DNA from: Rhodospirillaceae bacterium
Lineage (GTDB): Bacteria; Pseudomonadota; Alphaproteobacteria; Rhodospirillales; Magnetovibrionaceae
Assembly (NCBI GenBank): GCA_029883045.1
Contig: JAOUJU010000125.1
Coordinates: 1 to 5,726 of the forward strand
Length of the DNA: 5,726 nucleotides
Direction: 5' to 3'
A program made the position numbers and the translations under genes. Shown piece after piece: positions 5,127 to 5,726 of this stretch (position 1 is its first letter; the number at the start of each line of letters is the position of its first letter). The notes under the pieces are model-generated. The model made no database searches. It worked only from the letters and a program-made list of their open reading frames with translations, and was not told where the DNA came from.

Positions 5127-5726
5127 CACCGTTCGCACCAAGCATGACTTGCGCGCAATTGTTGCGCGGGCGCGCCAAGCGGGAAAAACCATTGGTCTTG
5201 TCCCGACCATGGGTGCATTGCACGACGGGCATTTATCATTGGTCAGACAAGCCAAAAAAAACTGTGACGTGGTTTGCGTGACCTTGTTTGTCAACCCGAC
5301 CCAGTTCGGCCCCGGCGAAGATTATAGCGCGTATCCCCGCGATGAAGAAAAAGACAAAACATTGTTACAAAGCGTTGGCGCAGATTTACTGTACGCGCCA
5401 AGCGTAGATGAAATGTATCCGGATGGAACCACCGCCACCATTTCGGCGGGCAAGCTAGGAAGCGTGCTTGACGGTAAATTTCGCCCCGGCCATTTCGATG
5501 GGGTGGCAACGGTTGTGGCGCGCCTGTTCGCCCACGCCATACCGGATAAGGCATTTTTTGGAGAAAAAGATTACCAGCAACTTTTGGTAATAAAACAAAT
5601 GGTGGCCCAACAAAAAATCCCGGTTGAAATTATTGGCGTGGCGACGGTGCGCGAAAATGATGGGCTGGCGCTTTCATCGCGTAACGCATATTTAAGCGAT
5701 GATGAAAGAAAAATTGCCCCGTTGCT
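5116..5726 (+). CDS. panC: Pantothenate synthetase (pantoate-beta-alanine ligase), 3' truncated
   Basis: ATP-dependent joining of pantoate and beta-alanine through a pantoyl-adenylate, the last step of pantothenate synthesis. The ATG at 5116 lies inside the end of panB in another frame, and 203 complete codons are visible before the right edge, which removes the C-terminal dimerisation part (family length about 280). The adenylate-forming signatures are intact: PTMGALHDGH (30-39, the HIGH-like motif), FVNPTQFGPGEDYSAYPR (58-75), RPGHFDGVATVV (123-134), FGEKDYQQL (148-156) and the KMSKS-like ALSSRNAYLS (185-194). There is no clear ribosome site before the ATG; with the 11-bp overlap, translation is probably coupled to termination of panB. 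The visible part has no frameshift or stop and should belong to a functional enzyme. Confidence 0.96.
   Translation, partial: MIINTVRTKHDLRAIVARARQAGKTIGLVPTMGALHDGHLSLVRQAKKNCDVVCVTLFVNPTQFGPGEDYSAYPRDEEKDKTLLQSVGADLLYAPSVDEMYPDGTTATISAGKLGSVLDGKFRPGHFDGVATVVARLFAHAIPDKAFFGEKDYQQLLVIKQMVAQQKIPVEIIGVATVRENDGLALSSRNAYLSDDERKIAPL

Noticed and set aside
1..5726. Whole-window search for a defence system, mobile element, CRISPR array or biosynthetic cluster
   Set aside because: All long reading frames are assigned to known housekeeping or accessory enzyme families; there are no spaced direct repeats, terminal inverted repeats, integrase or transposase motifs.

Overview
The window reads as ordinary bacterial chromosome, most likely from an alphaproteobacterium of moderate to low GC. 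Reasons: protein-level resemblance of the genes to alphaproteobacterial families, a FixQ/CcoQ-like mini-protein, and dense gene packing with overlaps and very short gaps. There is no sign of phage, transposon, CRISPR array, tRNA or rRNA. The taxonomic call is an inference from remembered family sequences, not from a search.

Layout. (1) Positions 1-1229, + strand: the C-terminal four fifths or so of a flavin-dependent pyridine-nucleotide disulfide oxidoreductase of the mercuric-reductase/dihydrolipoamide-dehydrogenase superfamily, cut by the left edge. (2) 1252-2049, +: tam, trans-aconitate 2-methyltransferase, 22 bp downstream and probably cotranscribed. (3) 2059-3867, -: ggt, a gamma-glutamyltransferase with a lipoprotein signal, converging on tam with only 9 bp between the stop codons. 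(4) 3868-4262: the main intergenic stretch. It holds a candidate ggt promoter overlapped by an inverted repeat, a second perfect 12-bp palindrome, a 49-codon single-pass membrane mini-gene resembling CcoQ/FixQ (4011-4160), and a candidate promoter for the pantothenate genes. (5) 4263-5126, +: panB, followed by panC (5116 to the right edge, truncated), overlapping by 11 bp.

How the genes work together. panB and panC are consecutive pantothenate (vitamin B5/CoA) pathway enzymes and clearly form an operon. The oxidoreductase and tam are adjacent and codirectional, but no shared pathway is evident. ggt handles glutathione and other gamma-glutamyl compounds outside the cytoplasm and is probably a monocistronic unit. 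The CcoQ-like gene stands alone here, without ccoN, ccoO or ccoP.

I did not find a convincing new multi-gene system. The points most worth a second look are the orphan CcoQ-like mini-gene with a possibly leaderless promoter, the two abutting dyads upstream of ggt, and the active-site Tyr in the oxidoreductase where dihydrolipoamide dehydrogenases have the catalytic His.
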